This document shows, one piece after another, positions 36,523 through 45,338 of a stretch of 64,000 nucleotides of DNA. Position numbers and translations under genes: made by a program. A model generated the notes under the pieces. The model searched no databases and was not told where the DNA came from. It saw only the letters and a program-made list of their open reading frames with translations. Origin of the DNA: Caulobacter sp. 602-1 (lineage in GTDB: Bacteria > Pseudomonadota > Alphaproteobacteria > Caulobacterales > Caulobacteraceae); the NCBI RefSeq assembly GCF_003931565.1, contig NZ_RRYI01000003.1, positions 496,001 through 560,000 of the forward strand. Reading direction: 5' to 3'. Position 1 is the first letter of the stretch, and every line of letters starts with the position of its first letter.

Positions 36523-37338
36523 TTAGAACTGGTCCTGGTGGTGGATGGCGTTGAAGCGATCCGCCACGGTGCGCCCGGCGTTGATGGTGTGCGCGTAGGT
36601 CTCGAGGAAGATGCTCGACGACTTCCAGCCGCCGGCGTCCATGGCCACCCGGACGCTGACGCCGGCGTTGAGCGCGTTGGTCGCGAAGGCATGTCGGCCC
36701 ACGGTGTGCGACGACTTGTAGGGCAGGCCCGCCCGCCGGCAGACGGCGGCGATCCGCTCGTTGACCGAGAACCGCGAGGTGAAACGAAACACCCTCTCGC
36801 CCGGGCGCGGACCCAGGTCGCGGATCCGCTCGGCCAGGTGGTCGGGCAGGTAGCGCAGGCTGTTGACGTCGGTCTTGGTCTTGACCAATAGCGCCGTCCT
36901 GGCCCGCAGGTCGACATGCTCGCCCAGCAGCGCGACCGCCTCGCTGACCCGGGCGCCGGTCAGATTCATGAACAGGACACAAGCGGCCAGGTGCGGCAGC
37001 TGGTCGAGGTCGCAGCGGTCGATAAAGGTCTCAAGCCACCGGCGGCCGGCCGGCACGGTCTTGCGGATCTTCGGCGCCGGGAACAAGCGGATCCGCGCAG
37101 GCATCCGCCAGCCCAGCTCATGGGCGTGATAGAGCACCGCCCGGGCCGGACAGATGGCCTGGCGGTTGCGGGTCGACGGCGCGGCGCCGGGGTAGAGGGC
37201 GATCGCCGCCTCGCGGACGGCCAGCGGCGTGATGGTGGTCACGTCCCGCGCACCGAAGTGCGCGATCAGCCGCGGAAGGTAGCGGCCTTCGCCGCCGTGC
37301 TCGAGGTAGGCGGCGGCTGCTTCCTGGAAGGTGTGCAT
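36523..37338 (-). CDS. Tyrosine recombinase, phage integrase
   Basis: Site-specific recombinase for insertion at the tRNA-Arg gene. 271 residues from ATG 37338. Catalytic residues: R130 in NLTGARVSEAV, K153 or K155, H211 and R215 in HTVGRHAFAT, W238 in the usual His/Trp place (GGWKSS), nucleophile Y248 in FLETYAHT. The N-terminal core-binding domain is short and no arm-binding domain is evident. A perfect hairpin covers the ribosome-binding site. Gene lies 2.4 kb inside the element, with the lysis genes between it and the tRNA, rather than at the extreme end. Confidence 0.93.
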   Translation of the reverse strand: MHTFQEAAAAYLEHGGEGRYLPRLIAHFGARDVTTITPLAVREAAIALYPGAAPSTRNRQAICPARAVLYHAHELGWRMPARIRLFPAPKIRKTVPAGRRWLETFIDRCDLDQLPHLAACVLFMNLTGARVSEAVALLGEHVDLRARTALLVKTKTDVNSLRYLPDHLAERIRDLGPRPGERVFRFTSRFSVNERIAAVCRRAGLPYKSSHTVGRHAFATNALNAGVSVRVAMDAGGWKSSSIFLETYAHTINAGRTVADRFNAIHHQDQF

Positions 37339-37342
37339 TTTT

Positions 37343-37369
37343 GGGACCTCGTTGGTGAAACGAGGTCCC
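37343..37369. promoter_or_regulatory. Perfect hairpin/palindrome over the integrase ribosome-binding site
   Basis: Arms GGGACCTCGTT (37343-37353) and AACGAGGTCCC (37359-37369), 5-base loop. On the minus strand the GAGG Shine-Dalgarno lies in the second arm and AAAA-ATG follows. It could block integrase translation or be an operator for a dimeric regulator such as an excisionase. Confidence 0.6.
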
Positions 37370-37417
37370 GCAAGCAACTTCCGGACTCAAATTTTGGGCC
37401 AGTTGGCCCAGGTCGCA

Positions 37418-37444
37418 CCCCCACCTTCGATACTGAGGTGGGGG
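37418..37444 (-). terminator. Hairpin after the HNH gene
   Basis: Nine-base arms CCCCCACCT and AGGTGGGGG with a 9-base loop, 8 bases past the HNH stop at 37452. No T-run follows on the minus strand; a second stem GGGCCA/TGGCCC and AAAATTT come 12 bases later. Weak terminator candidate. Confidence 0.45.
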
Positions 37445-37451
37445 CTAGGCC

Positions 37452-38264
37452 CTAAGATTGCGACGGGCGACCAATGACAACCTCGTACGTGGGAGCATTA
37501 CTCATAAAGGAGAATAGCTTTAGCCTGACTAGCCAATATTCTGTCTCCAGCCACGAGATTGCTTTTACGATCTGAATGTCGTGCAAGCTCAGCAAGGACT
37601 CGGAACTTTTGAGTGCGCCGAACACATTAAGTATGTCTTGCCCCGGCTTCTTCAGTATATGGTGAGAGAGGCTTGTGTCGATTTCTTCTGGCGGCAGAAC
37701 TGCATACGCATATGCATAAGCGATCTTCATGACCATTCTGATTATGGGATTGACATCTCCAGAACCGTTCCAGCCGTAGATGAATTTTCCATCGATAACA
37801 CCGTCCCTCGCCTCCACGTCATCAGGAGCAACGATCGTATAAATCAACTGAGGCGGGGTGAGGGCTTGGCCCTGAAGGAGAGACGGGTGAGAGTCTGTAT
37901 TTACGGCATGGAGCATAAAGAGAGAGCGCTCTGAGGCTGGGACGATATCAAGTTCGCGCTTCTCACTCGCGACATGAACTGTATGGATAAAATCTTTCAG
38001 CTTTTCCGTGGATTTCTTTGATCTTATACCAAGAGCTCCACGAATATTGTGGAGATATTTTCGCAGCACAACCTGTTCCGTCTGGCCGGTTATCCGCGCG
38101 CAATCGACACAACTGCTTTCCGCGAGGATTAGATTTCCGCCGAGCCCGTCTGGAATGATGTGCTCGTCAGTGAGCTTCCCATCACACTTGCCGCAATAAA
38201 TACAGAATCCAACTGGGCCAAACCGAACCTCAGCTTCGTGCGCCGTCCGAATTCTATGGTCCAT
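37452..38264 (-). CDS. HNH endonuclease-type protein, phage cargo
   Basis: 270 residues from ATG 38264 (GGAG six bases upstream). The N-terminal 60 residues form a zinc-ribbon HNH: C21-x2-C24 in FCIYCGKCDG, DEHIIPDGLGGN with H35, and C52-x2-C55 in SCVDCARITG, as in HNH proteins of restriction and anti-phage systems. The remaining 210 residues have no recognised domain (ISWLETEYWLVRLKLFSFMS near the end). GC and codon use are clearly lower than the surrounding phage genes, a sign of separate acquisition. Located between integrase and tail genes. A defence or superinfection role is inference. Confidence 0.75.
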   Translation of the reverse strand: MDHRIRTAHEAEVRFGPVGFCIYCGKCDGKLTDEHIIPDGLGGNLILAESSCVDCARITGQTEQVVLRKYLHNIRGALGIRSKKSTEKLKDFIHTVHVASEKRELDIVPASERSLFMLHAVNTDSHPSLLQGQALTPPQLIYTIVAPDDVEARDGVIDGKFIYGWNGSGDVNPIIRMVMKIAYAYAYAVLPPEEIDTSLSHHILKKPGQDILNVFGALKSSESLLSLHDIQIVKAISWLETEYWLVRLKLFSFMSNAPTYEVVIGRPSQS

Positions 38265-38430
38265 TGTCAACTCCAATCGATCCCGAGAACCTCAGTCCTC
38301 AATATCGACTGTACCCGACCGTCAACCATAGGCGCCATTCCACAGCTTCGCAGACCGTTGTCCGCGACTGGCGCACTAAGCCTGTCGATTAAACTATAGG
38401 TTAGGCGGCACAGCTTGCCCGCCTGACCAG

Positions 38431-39915
38431 TTAAATTGTCGCCAGTTCGGCCATCACCCGCGCCGCCCAAACGTCCGGATTAATGAAGCCCACGGCGCCG
38501 CCAATGTTCACTTTGCCGAACAGCGTCGGGCCTGTGCTGCGATGCTCCGCTCCCAGACACCAGTTCTGGGTCGTGAGGTAGGCAATGGTCGTCGTGAGAG
38601 TCTTGGTCTCCTGAAGCGCGCCGTCCAGGTAGTAGGCCATGGTCTTGGCCGTGAGGTCGGTGATCAGGCAATGCACATGCCAGCCGAGAAGGTCCGTGGC
38701 GAAATCGTAGTTCTGGTTTTGGAGTTGGGCGCGCTGAACGGTACTACTGTTGGCTGGGGCCAACACGTCGAAGCCCGAGGTATTGGCCGAGGTCAGGCTT
38801 CCCTGTCCGCCAGCGAGGATCGCGCCCGTGCTGGCTTTGGTCGACGGGATCTGTCCGACCCAGGCGATCCCGAACTTCGAACCCGGCGCCGCTCCGGTCG
38901 GGAACGGCGTCTCATCGAAGATCATGAGCTCGTTCAGTCCGCTTGCGCCTAAATGGAAGCCCCCGTCGTTATTTATGGCTCTTTGGCTTCCACGCCTCGC
39001 GCTTCCCTCAATGCAATCGGCAACGGTTGATGTCTTCACTCCAACCAGTGCGTTATTGTAAAGCGCAAACGCAGCGACGTTACCAGACACAACATCCGTG
39101 CCATAGGTGAACTCTAGCCACCTCTTGAGCGCATTGAATTCAAGCTGGTCAGGGGTCTGAGGTAGGGTGACCGTCTTCACGACGGTCTTGTCGGACTTCC
39201 GGACCCAATTGATCACGCCGGAGTTGTTGAGGCCAACAACCAGGCAGTCCGGATAGCTCGGGTCACCCGTGAGCCCATTTCCAGCAAGGCTGAAGCCGGT
39301 CAGCTTTTCGATAAGCGAGCCATCAGCCCGCAGATGGATGACGATGCCGGTGCCGTAGCACATCGCGTAGATGGTGTTGTCGATCGGATCGACCCAGACG
39401 CCTTGCACGCTGGCGGTGGAGGCGACCCCAACCGACGCGAGCGTGACCTGCCAACGGAGCACCAAAACGCCGCCGATGAGATCGTAGACCCGGACGCCAG
39501 GAGTCGGCGAGGGTTCGCCTCCCGTCAACCTGCCATGGTCGCCGCTCACCACCCCGCCGTCGGCCAAGTATGCAAGGCCCGTATTGGTATTATCGATGGT
39601 GTATCGCGATGCGAGCGTCAGCGTTCCTCGGTCATTGCCCTGGGTCAGGTGATCGTCCACGCCGTCGAACTGAGCATAACGGGTCTGAGCCAAGGGGCGC
39701 GCGCCCGCCGTCGCTTGAGCTGCCGGATTGAAGCCCGCCCCGGTGCTCGGGATCGACGAGACCGCGCCCGACGAAACTTCCCGCGCCCCTTTGTTGTCAG
39801 CGCGAAACGCAAACATGAGATCGCCGGCCGCCGCGATCTGGTCGAAGAGCGGCAGCACCCCACCACCCTTTCCAGGGGTGAGGCCGAGGCCGAGGCCGAG
39901 AGAGATCGCGACCAC
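38431..39915 (-). CDS. Phage tail-tip/receptor-binding protein, LamG-like C-terminal part
   Basis: 494 residues. The Gly/Leu repeats of the first 15 residues (ISLGLGLGLTPGKGG) are seen in small phage-tip proteins of this group. Then FDGVDDHLTQGNDRGTLTLA, a concanavalin/LamG-type opening. C-terminal stretch LLGWHVHCLITDLTAKTMAY and the ending GAVGFINPDVWAARVMAEL again look like a sugar-binding jelly roll. Last gene of the late operon next to the spike-base and fibre genes, so host recognition is the likely task. No enzymatic residues recognised. Confidence 0.65.
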   Translation of the reverse strand: MVAISLGLGLGLTPGKGGGVLPLFDQIAAAGDLMFAFRADNKGAREVSSGAVSSIPSTGAGFNPAAQATAGARPLAQTRYAQFDGVDDHLTQGNDRGTLTLASRYTIDNTNTGLAYLADGGVVSGDHGRLTGGEPSPTPGVRVYDLIGGVLVLRWQVTLASVGVASTASVQGVWVDPIDNTIYAMCYGTGIVIHLRADGSLIEKLTGFSLAGNGLTGDPSYPDCLVVGLNNSGVINWVRKSDKTVVKTVTLPQTPDQLEFNALKRWLEFTYGTDVVSGNVAAFALYNNALVGVKTSTVADCIEGSARRGSQRAINNDGGFHLGASGLNELMIFDETPFPTGAAPGSKFGIAWVGQIPSTKASTGAILAGGQGSLTSANTSGFDVLAPANSSTVQRAQLQNQNYDFATDLLGWHVHCLITDLTAKTMAYYLDGALQETKTLTTTIAYLTTQNWCLGAEHRSTGPTLFGKVNIGGAVGFINPDVWAARVMAELATI

Positions 39916-39918
39916 GGG

Positions 39919-40182
39919 TCAGATCACGTCCAGCGCGACGATGTCCGCAGCCGTCGTCGCCTGCTTCACCTTGTACGCATAGATCGGCAGCACGGCGCCC
40001 GCGGGGACGTTCTTGAACGTGACGTCATTGCCCTCCAGCGTGGTGATGACGAGATCACCGGCGGTACCGACGTAGAGGCCCCGCGCGTTCAGCTCGGCCG
40101 TGTCGGATTTCGTGACGGCCGAGACGCGGATGCCGGGGTCGATGTTCTTTGGGTTACCGGCATAGGGGATTTGCGCGCTCAT
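39919..40182 (-). CDS. Spike-base protein, gene transfer agent (Rcc01079) type
   Basis: 87 residues that match the small spike-base family of the Rhodobacter gene transfer agent and related phages: VTKSDTAELNARGLYVGTAG, then DLVITTLEGNDVTF and NVPAGAVLPIYAYKV, ending TAADIVALDVI. In the agent it anchors head spikes or capsid-proximal fibres. It sits between two receptor-binding-type genes, so it probably connects one of them to the virion. Identification rests on remembered motif pattern, not on a search. Confidence 0.7.
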   Translation of the reverse strand: MSAQIPYAGNPKNIDPGIRVSAVTKSDTAELNARGLYVGTAGDLVITTLEGNDVTFKNVPAGAVLPIYAYKVKQATTAADIVALDVI

Positions 40183-40220
40183 AGCGGCGCTCCTTTCGAC
40201 TGCGTTGGATGGAGGGGGGG

Positions 40221-40397
40221 TCAGGCCAGGCTGGCGGCGAAGCTGATTAGCTCGTCGCGCTGGGCATCCGGCATCGCCGCGAGAGCGTTCTTGATCATGT
40301 CCAGAGCGACCAGTTGAGCGACCGCGCGGCTAGCTTCGAACTCAGCGATCTCCTCGGCGGTCATCGGGACCACCTGACCGTTGATCATCTGGTCCAT
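40221..40397 (-). CDS. Small acidic phage protein next to fibre gene
   Basis: 58 residues from ATG 40397 (62 from ATG 40409). Composition and motif MTAEEIAEFEASRA, followed by a helical LVALDMIKNALAAM segment, resemble XkdW-like or tail-assembly helper proteins. The start at 40397 overlaps the stop of the fibre gene as TGATG, which favours it. A fibre-assembly chaperone is one guess from position. Confidence 0.65.
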   Translation of the reverse strand: MDQMINGQVVPMTAEEIAEFEASRAVAQLVALDMIKNALAAMPDAQRDELISFAASLA

Positions 40398-42037
40398 CAG
40401 CGCACCCATGTCTCGAAGGTGCCGGCGTCGATGCTCCCGGCCAGATAGGACCAGCGCAGAGCATTCATCCCGCCGACGTGCGCCATAGAAGCGGCCTGAG
40501 TGATCGGCGCCGGACCGACGGCGGCCGTGACCACCTCGTAGTCAGCGCGATAGTGGGGGAAGTGTGCAGCGCCGCTGATGGATGCGGACGCCCCGTCCGG
40601 CTGGGTCACGGACTGGGCAGTTCCATAGCTGCTGCCATTGTTGGAAGACGTCGCTACCGTAAGAGTGGTGTCGCTGCCGTTGTTATGGCTGGCGCCCTTC
40701 ACGATCCCCATGACACTGGCGTAGCTCTGAGGGATGTTCGTCACGGCGACGCTGCTCACAGGCGTCGATACGGTCTGGGTATTGTAGAGGGTCCAGCCCG
40801 CTTTCTTGAGGGTCAGACCGTGGAACGCCGAGCCATCCGCCTCGACCAGCACTTCGTCGCCCGGGCCTAGCGTCAAGGTCGAACCATCAACCGTGGGGCC
40901 GGTGATGATGCCGGTCGTGGAGTTCTTCAGGTAGGCATAGAAGCCGTTGCCCAGGGTAGCGGCCGAGGTGAACGACACCGTGAACCCGCCAGATCCGGTG
41001 CAGTCGATGATCTTTCCCCAGTCCGCGGAAATGACCGTGTAGGCGCCAGTCTTGGCGGCATAGCCAACCGAAGCCGTGGCGCCGACGTCGCCGTTCGGAG
41101 CGAAGGAGAGGCCTAGGCGCTCGGTGTTCGTGAATGCGCCGGAACTCGACGCAAGGCTGACAGGCACCTTGCGATAGCCCGACGCCGCCACCACTGCGCC
41201 CGTGACCGCGAAGACCTTGAGCGAGTCCGAAGTCCCGCCTCGGAGGTAGATATAACCCTTCGTGGGCGAGGTGCTGTTGTCGTAGGTGTCGACGACCGCG
41301 CCAGCAGCTTGGCCATCCGCGTCGAGGTCATCTATGTACAGGAAATCGTTTGCGGCGCTGATGCGCAGGCCACCGTTGCCGGGATCGGAGTCCGTGGTCG
41401 TGCTAGAGAACGTGAAGCCAAGGCCGGCCAAATAGCTTTTGGCCTGAACTGCCGAGGCCGCAGCGTTGGTCGCGCTGGCCGCCGCCGCCGTGGCGGACCC
41501 TGACGCGGCCGTCGCTGCCCCCGAAGCTCCAGCTGCAGACCCCGCCGCAGCCGTAGCGCTACCGGCCGCCGCCGTCGCCGAGGCTTGAGCTGCCGTCTTG
41601 GCCGCATCGACAGCCGCCAGGCTACCGTACAGCGCCACGGCGTCGTCATAGACGCCTTGCGTGTCCGTCTTCAGCTGCGCGGTCTCGTCGCGAAGATCCT
41701 GGGCCTCTTCCTTCAGCGCCAGGGTGGCGTCGTAGATGCCCTGGTTCGCCGCAGTGCTGGCCGACAGGTCGTCATAGGTCTTGCTCTGGCCGTCGTCGGT
41801 CGACCACACAGCCGTGTAGAGCTCGGCGATGTCGGCGTAGATCGCCGGGAAATTCCCATAGGCGTCGCTGTGCACCGGGTTGACCAGCGGCGTGGTCAGG
41901 CCGACGTCGGCGTAGACCGTCTTGGGCGTACCCGGTGCGCCGTTCTCATAGAAAGCGATCTGCGCCGCGATCCGGTCCGCATTGTTCCACGCCCGCGATG
42001 GGAAGGCGCCGGGGAAGATGAGCAAGCCAGCGGCCAT
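40397..42037 (-). CDS. Phage tail fibre protein
   Basis: 546 residues. N-terminal domain with IAFYENGAPGTPKTVYADVG and LTTPLVNPVHSDAYGNFP, a pattern found in many fibre proteins. Residues about 90-135 are a coiled coil (ATLALKEEAQDLRDETAQLK). Residues 148-200 are an Ala/Ser repeat of ATAAAGSA type, probably a triple-stranded stalk. The C-terminal 340 residues are a Gly/Ser/Thr-rich beta structure with a jelly-roll-like end (FPHYRADYEVVTAA). Host attachment fibre; the tip ligand is unknown. Confidence 0.85.
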   Translation of the reverse strand: MAAGLLIFPGAFPSRAWNNADRIAAQIAFYENGAPGTPKTVYADVGLTTPLVNPVHSDAYGNFPAIYADIAELYTAVWSTDDGQSKTYDDLSASTAANQGIYDATLALKEEAQDLRDETAQLKTDTQGVYDDAVALYGSLAAVDAAKTAAQASATAAAGSATAAAGSAAGASGAATAASGSATAAAASATNAAASAVQAKSYLAGLGFTFSSTTTDSDPGNGGLRISAANDFLYIDDLDADGQAAGAVVDTYDNSTSPTKGYIYLRGGTSDSLKVFAVTGAVVAASGYRKVPVSLASSSGAFTNTERLGLSFAPNGDVGATASVGYAAKTGAYTVISADWGKIIDCTGSGGFTVSFTSAATLGNGFYAYLKNSTTGIITGPTVDGSTLTLGPGDEVLVEADGSAFHGLTLKKAGWTLYNTQTVSTPVSSVAVTNIPQSYASVMGIVKGASHNNGSDTTLTVATSSNNGSSYGTAQSVTQPDGASASISGAAHFPHYRADYEVVTAAVGPAPITQAASMAHVGGMNALRWSYLAGSIDAGTFETWVR

Positions 42038-42093
42038 GGGGTCTCCATGCGAAAGCGCGCGCTCACGAGGCGCGGGCGTGGTAAAGGTGCGGG

Positions 42094-42360
42094 ATGGGAA
42101 AGAAGATCGGCGGGCTGAGCCCGAAGGACATTCGCCGCCTGCGTGGCGACTACCTGCAGCGTCCCGGCGAGGACGAGTTCGACGTCTTGTTCCGATCTTC
42201 CAACGCGACGATCGGCCTATTCATCTTCTGGGCCGCTTTTGTGCGCAGCGGCCGATGGTTCAGTAAGCGGGTGCGGTCGGTTGTGCGCCGACCCGAACCG
42301 CTCCTTCGGCTCCCACCGCCCTTGAAAGCCTTGCCGCCGCCTGCTGATACAGCTCTCTGA
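42094..42360 (+). CDS. Possible small plus-strand membrane protein between late genes
   Basis: 88 codons from ATG 42094, preceded by GGTGCGGG. Contains one hydrophobic segment (TIGLFIFWAAFV) after a charged start KKIGGLSPKDIRRLRGDYLQ. The last 34 codons are antisense to the end of the 42260-44065 gene and read Pro/Leu-rich, so the frame is only partly free. It fills a 222-base gap in the minus-strand operon. Real gene or chance; expression data would be needed. Confidence 0.4.
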   Translation: MGKKIGGLSPKDIRRLRGDYLQRPGEDEFDVLFRSSNATIGLFIFWAAFVRSGRWFSKRVRSVVRRPEPLLRLPPPLKALPPPADTAL

Positions 42361-44065
42361 CAGCAGGCTCTTGGCCGGCCAGGCGGCGAAGCTCGGCGAG
42401 CGCCGCAACCTGGCCCTCTCGCCCGATGCGTTCGTCCAGGGCTTGGTTGAACCGCTCGATCGCGCGAGGACTGTAGGCGCCCGACGCCAGCTTCAGTCCG
42501 CCGAGCGTACCGCCCACCCCACCAGCCGCCGTAAGGCCGCCAGCCACGCCGCCGGTCGCGAAGCCAGCCGCCACCGTCGCCGGAGCTGTCGCCAGAGCCC
42601 CGACCATCCCTCGCCCGGCCGTGCCGCTGTCCGGCACCTTCGACGGCAGGACATCCTTGGCGGCGCCCGCGAAATCCTGACCCAGCGCCGCACCACGCGC
42701 GAACTGGCGCTTGCCGACCGTCTTGTCTCCGGCGCGAACCGCGCTCTGGTACTGAGCGGGCGTGAACACGCCACCGTCCGCGGCGACGGCTGACGCCGCC
42801 CCCTCGACGCGCTTGAACTCAGCGTAGGCGCGGTCGAGCCGCTTCAGCTGACCGCCGAAGGAAGGGTTTTGACGGCCGGCCGCGTCGCGAAGCGCACCAG
42901 AGATCCCAGTGATCGCATCACCGATCGCTCTCTGATCCGCGTCGGTGCTGCCACTGAAGCGGCCGGCAAGGGTCTTCAGTTCGCTCTGAACGCGCTGATA
43001 GGTCTGGCCATCCATGCCGCCGGCCGTGTTCATGCGGCTGTTGACGCGGGACTCGACGATGCCGAGCAGCTGGTCGCGCGCCTGAGGCGTGAGCGTCTCG
43101 GCGACAGGCACGACGTTTCGGGCCACGTCATCGGCGAAGCCAGGGTCCGCCCGAACACCACCCTTGGGCAGCAGGGCATCATATTTCGACGACAGCAGAT
43201 CGCCGACATAAGCGATCGTGTCATTGCCGGGCTTCACGCCCTCCGGCACCTTGGCGTTCACATGGCTGAGCGCTCGGTTCGCGGCGGCCGTGTTGAACCG
43301 TTCGAGACCGCTGCGTCGAGCATCCTGGATGGCCGTCCCCAGGATAGGGGTCGACGTCATGGCGTCTTCGGTCATCTTCGCAGCGCCGCCATAGGCCTGG
43401 CCGGGCGTGAGGGGCACGCCCTCGGCCCGGAGCGCTTTGACGTTGTCCGAGACGGGTTTCGTCCGTGGTTGGCCGGCGCGCGCCGGGGCTAGGGCTCCGC
43501 CGACCGCCCCGAGGCCCAGCGTCACCGGGTCGATCGCCGCCTTCGAGGCCGTCGCCAGACGCTCTTGCGCCGTGCCGCGATCCGCCACCCCGGCCGCTGC
43601 ACTCTGCACTCCGGCTGCAACCGCGCCCCGAGCCGCGTTCAACAGGCGCGGCGACTGAGCGTAGATGTTTGCGGCGTTGCCGGCCGGGATGGCCAACGTC
43701 GCCGCCGCGCCCGTCCCGCGGGCCAGAGCCGCCGCGTTCGGACGACGCTCGGCGAAATCGTCCTCGATACCGCGCTGGGTCTTCATGTTCCGGGCGTAGA
43801 TGTTGGGTATGTCGCCCAGGCTCTTCGCCTTGCCGGAAACGACGTCAATGGCCGTACCCAGACCGGCGACCAGTTCGTCCCCGACCAGCAAGCCGCGATT
43901 GACGTTCGCCAGAGCGCCGGCGGCTTCCTCGAGCAGCGTGCGCTTCGGTGCAGCCTTCGGCTTGGCCGGCGCCTTCGCGGCCGGTTTGGCGTCGGCGAAC
44001 TCCGACCAAGGGTCAGCGCCCTTCGCGGGCCTGGCGTCCTGAAATTCGCCCCATGGATCGGCCAT
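42260..44065 (-). CDS. Internal virion (ejection) protein, gp16-position
   Basis: 601 residues, close to the 609 of P22 gp16 and at the same place in the order. N-terminal repeat of ADPWSEFADAK type (DPWGEFQDA, DPWSEFADA) is common in ejection proteins of short-tailed phages. The middle is helical. The region around 490-530 is a Gly/Ala hydrophobic stretch (ATAPATVAAGFATGGVAGGL) able to insert in membranes. Presumed to be injected with DNA to form the channel through the envelope. Coupled to the upstream gene by TGATG. Confidence 0.75.
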   Translation of the reverse strand: MADPWGEFQDARPAKGADPWSEFADAKPAAKAPAKPKAAPKRTLLEEAAGALANVNRGLLVGDELVAGLGTAIDVVSGKAKSLGDIPNIYARNMKTQRGIEDDFAERRPNAAALARGTGAAATLAIPAGNAANIYAQSPRLLNAARGAVAAGVQSAAAGVADRGTAQERLATASKAAIDPVTLGLGAVGGALAPARAGQPRTKPVSDNVKALRAEGVPLTPGQAYGGAAKMTEDAMTSTPILGTAIQDARRSGLERFNTAAANRALSHVNAKVPEGVKPGNDTIAYVGDLLSSKYDALLPKGGVRADPGFADDVARNVVPVAETLTPQARDQLLGIVESRVNSRMNTAGGMDGQTYQRVQSELKTLAGRFSGSTDADQRAIGDAITGISGALRDAAGRQNPSFGGQLKRLDRAYAEFKRVEGAASAVAADGGVFTPAQYQSAVRAGDKTVGKRQFARGAALGQDFAGAAKDVLPSKVPDSGTAGRGMVGALATAPATVAAGFATGGVAGGLTAAGGVGGTLGGLKLASGAYSPRAIERFNQALDERIGREGQVAALAELRRLAGQEPAVRELYQQAAARLSRAVGAEGAVRVGAQPTAPAY

Positions 44066-45327
44066 CAGCGCACCTTCTCCCGGCCATCAGGGGTGATGAA
44101 CCGGGTCCCAGGAGGCAGTCGCCGAGCCTCGTCGGGGGTGTTCACACGGACCGTAGCACTACCCGAAGCGCCGCCGCCGCGCGGCAAGGCGCGATAGCCG
44201 CTACCCTCGCCGTAAGCGACTTCAATCCCGTTGTTCTCGTTCACGTACTGGCTTCGCAGGGTCTCAAGCTTCTTGATCGCCGCGCGCGCGCCATCGGTTA
44301 CGCCCGGCACGAAGGGCGTCAGGCGTTTGGTCTCGTTCACGGTCTGAGACGCGCCCGCGCGGTCGTGGATGATGAGGCTGCCGATGTTGGCCAACTTGGC
44401 GCGAGCATCGACCCCGCGCGGGTCCACCCGCTGGTTCACACCGTCGCCAGCGCCGCGCACCAGTCCGACCGACTGCGGATAGGCCTTGAGCGCGGCGATC
44501 GCTTCGTCGATCTGCTTGATCGACTGCTGGTTCCCGAGATAGCCGGTTTGAATGGGGGCCGGGAGCGGCTTGCCGTTGGCGGTCAGCGCCGCCTTTCCGC
44601 GCTCGATCTCGACCCGCTGCCCTTCAAGACCCAGGCGCTGGCGATCTATGCCGACCCGCTCGCCCTCATAGCCCAGGCGGGTGGCGTCGTTGTGCTCCCC
44701 GACCTGATTGTGGCGCTTGGTCTCGCCGAACTGCTCGTCGGCCAACGTGTTGTCGTGCTCGGTGTCCGACTTGCGCAGACCGAAGTCGCGATCGGCGTTG
44801 GCCTTGGCAATCGCCTCCCCCACCGACATGCCCAGCGCCAAGCTGCGCTGAAGCCCACCGGTGCTGTAGTCGCTAGCCGCGACCTCTTCAGGCGTCACGC
44901 CATACTGGGCAAGCTGTGGCGCCATGGCGATCGCAGCGGCCTTGCGTTGCTCGACCATCTCGTCGCCCGGGAACTGGCCGAGGAGCTGCTGAGCCACCTT
45001 GGCGCCGATCTCGGCTTTGCGGCCGATCTCCTCGCGCTTGGTGACGTCCAGCTTTGAAAATTGCTCGGCAAGATCGAAGTCTCCGGCGGCCACGGCCTCT
45101 TGCCGGGCCTGCGTTGGATTGGCGCTATACCCGGCCGTGATTTGGCTTCGACGCTTCTGGCGCTCCAGATCGGTTTGGTATTTCGCCTCCTCGCGGTCGG
45201 CCTGGCGCTGCACCAGAGCCAGCCTTTGCCGCTGAGCGACCGCCTGCTGGCCGGCTTGATAGCCTTCCAGGCCCATCGCGAAGACGTTGGGGGCGTTGTT
45301 GATGATCCCCCAGTCGATCTCGGCCAT
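44065..45327 (-). CDS. Internal virion (ejection) protein, gp20-position
   Basis: 420 residues. Mostly helical, rich in Gln, Arg and Glu (AGQQAVAQRQRLALVQRQAD), without signal or membrane segments. Residues around 200-250 are a charged heptad-like region (RLGYEGERVGIDRQRLGLEG). The C-terminal 40 residues NTPDEARRLPPGTRFITPDG are a short motif also seen at the end of other ejection proteins. Assigned by order and neighbours; no enzymatic domain recognised. Confidence 0.7.
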   Translation of the reverse strand: MAEIDWGIINNAPNVFAMGLEGYQAGQQAVAQRQRLALVQRQADREEAKYQTDLERQKRRSQITAGYSANPTQARQEAVAAGDFDLAEQFSKLDVTKREEIGRKAEIGAKVAQQLLGQFPGDEMVEQRKAAAIAMAPQLAQYGVTPEEVAASDYSTGGLQRSLALGMSVGEAIAKANADRDFGLRKSDTEHDNTLADEQFGETKRHNQVGEHNDATRLGYEGERVGIDRQRLGLEGQRVEIERGKAALTANGKPLPAPIQTGYLGNQQSIKQIDEAIAALKAYPQSVGLVRGAGDGVNQRVDPRGVDARAKLANIGSLIIHDRAGASQTVNETKRLTPFVPGVTDGARAAIKKLETLRSQYVNENNGIEVAYGEGSGYRALPRGGGASGSATVRVNTPDEARRLPPGTRFITPDGREKVR

Positions 45328-45338
45328 GCGTTGGTCTC

